DNA of 64,000 nucleotides, from contig NZ_FMXM01000004.1 of assembly GCF_900103325.1 (NCBI RefSeq), positions 248,001 to 312,000 of the forward strand. Reading direction: 5' to 3'. Under the pieces are notes generated by a model. It searched no databases. It was given only the letters and a program-made list of their open reading frames with translations, and had not been told where the DNA came from. Shown piece by piece: positions 63,259 to 64,000 of this stretch. Within the stretch, counting starts at the first letter, position 1. Each line of letters starts with the position of its first letter. This DNA is from Mesorhizobium qingshengii (GTDB taxonomy: Bacteria > Pseudomonadota > Alphaproteobacteria > Rhizobiales > Rhizobiaceae). The translations under genes and the position numbers were made by a program.

Positions 63259-63977
63259 GCCGCTACCTTCAGTCCGTGCAGCCAGCCGATGCGGCCGGCC
63301 AGATCCTTGTCGCCAAAGGCGAGCGAACCGAGAACCACCGTCTCGGCGCCGGCGGCTCGCAGCAACGGCACCGTTTCGTGGCGGATACCGCCGTCGGCGG
63401 CCAGAACCACTGCCGCCTCGCGGCCGGCTTGCTTGAGGATGGCGCGGGCGGCGCCAAGCCTGTCACAAGCTTTTTCCGACAGGCTCTGCCCCTTGACGCC
63501 GATTGCCGTGCCGAGAAGCGTGACGAAAGCGACCTCGGAGACGAAAGGCGTCACCTCTTCGACCGGCGTCTCCAGCCTGAGGACGACGCCGGCTTCGGCG
63601 CCGAGCTCGCGGGCCAGCCGAACGGCGCGCAATCCCGCCTCGCCATTCTCGGCATGGACGCTGATCATGTCGGCGCCGGCCTCGATGAACTGGCGCGTCT
63701 GCGCCTCGACTATGCCAGCATCGACCATCAGGTGGACATGGATGGGCTTGGCCGTCAGCCTGGCAATGCGGGCGACGAGATCGGGGAAGAACAGGAAGGA
63801 TGGGGCAAAATGCCCATCCGCCACATCGATGTGATGAAGGTCGACATAGGGCTCGATGCGCTTCAGGTCGCTCTCGAAATTGACGAGGTCGGCGGACCAC
63901 AACGAGAATTCAGCGATCATGCGATCGCGCGGCAATGCGGCGATGGCGGCCGGGCCTGAGAGTGGTTTCGAGATCAT
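63255..63977 (-). CDS. Ribulose-phosphate 3-epimerase family protein (AlsE-like)
   Basis: A TIM barrel of 240 residues: AEFSLWSADLVNFESDLKRI, YVDLHHIDVADGHFAPSFLF (metal His/Asp), KPIHVHLMVDAG, FIEAGADMISVHAE, LAADGGIRHETVPLLRAAGA and ETVVLGSLAFG (phosphate). The N-terminal extension and SLWSAD in place of the usual SILSADF set it apart from housekeeping Rpe; together with the ROK kinase, an allulose/allose-type role (AlsE) is plausible. The operon continues off the right edge. Confidence 0.88.
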   Translation of the reverse strand: MISKPLSGPAAIAALPRDRMIAEFSLWSADLVNFESDLKRIEPYVDLHHIDVADGHFAPSFLFFPDLVARIARLTAKPIHVHLMVDAGIVEAQTRQFIEAGADMISVHAENGEAGLRAVRLARELGAEAGVVLRLETPVEEVTPFVSEVAFVTLLGTAIGVKGQSLSEKACDRLGAARAILKQAGREAAVVLAADGGIRHETVPLLRAAGAETVVLGSLAFGDKDLAGRIGWLHGLKVAA

Positions 63978-64000
63978 GGCTGGTCCTGGTTGTTGAAACG

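Overview
The window is GC-rich DNA from an alphaproteobacterium of the Rhizobiales, most likely Mesorhizobium or a close relative. This rests on a complete rhizobial dctA/dctBD locus with a sigma-54 promoter, a full erythritol (ery) catabolic locus, a type II lumazine synthase behind an FMN riboswitch, a short second FtsZ, and small palindromic repeats of the kind scattered through Mesorhizobium genomes. No species is claimed. I saw no rRNA, tRNA, CRISPR array or complete insertion sequence. Most of the window is sugar, polyol and cell-wall catabolism.

Layout. 1-4.2 kb: an RND efflux pump with its adaptor and a TetR repressor, under a perfect 16-bp inverted-repeat operator. 4.4-6 kb: an acyl-CoA synthetase. 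6.2-16.2 kb: a SorC regulator, a fused class II aldolase/short-chain dehydrogenase, a ParDE toxin-antitoxin pair, a ribose-type ABC importer, and divergent mtnK-mtnA. Together these look like a salvage route for methylthioribose or 5-deoxyribose ending in dihydroxyacetone phosphate (DHAP). 16.3-18.9 kb: an Lrp regulator, an MFS exporter, an FMN riboswitch and ribH2. 19-37 kb: dhaKL, eryI (rpiB), eryH (tpiB), a DeoR regulator, fba, and an eleven-gene ery operon read right to left (SorC regulator, five-gene ABC importer with two dissimilar ATPases, eryA, 2-hydroxyacid dehydrogenase, eryB, class II aldolase, eryC). 37.5-38.5 kb: a tail-less ftsZ. 39-43.7 kb: an N,N-dimethylformamidase-like gene joined by a deletion scar to an ABC ATPase fragment, then a GntR regulator and a glutamine-synthetase-like enzyme.

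44.7-56.7 kb is a peptidoglycan-recycling island: an RpiR/MurR regulator, a murA copy, an amino-sugar kinase, murQ, a four-gene oligopeptide-type ABC importer, a beta-lactamase-fold hydrolase and anmK. The same 15-bp operator (GGAAT-N5-ATTCC) lies at the murR/murA divergence and before murQ, each time 8 or 9 bp upstream of a TTGAC box, which ties the island into one predicted regulon. 56.7-62.1 kb: a GNAT acetyltransferase and dctD-dctB divergent from dctA. 62.1-64 kb: a truncated ABC ATPase, a ROK sugar kinase and a ribulose-phosphate 3-epimerase-like protein, apparently the remains of a sugar operon that continues off the right edge.

The genes form self-contained modules: importer, kinase, isomerases and aldolase, each with a regulator. 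EryA, EryB and EryC should convert erythritol to L-erythrulose-1-phosphate, and EryH and EryI carry it to D-erythrose-4-phosphate. DhaKL next door could feed the same intermediate from L-erythrulose. In the cell-wall island AnmK and the BadF-type kinase would make MurNAc-6-phosphate or GlcNAc-6-phosphate and MurQ would remove lactate. All functional statements come from reading motifs and gene order; no database search was run.
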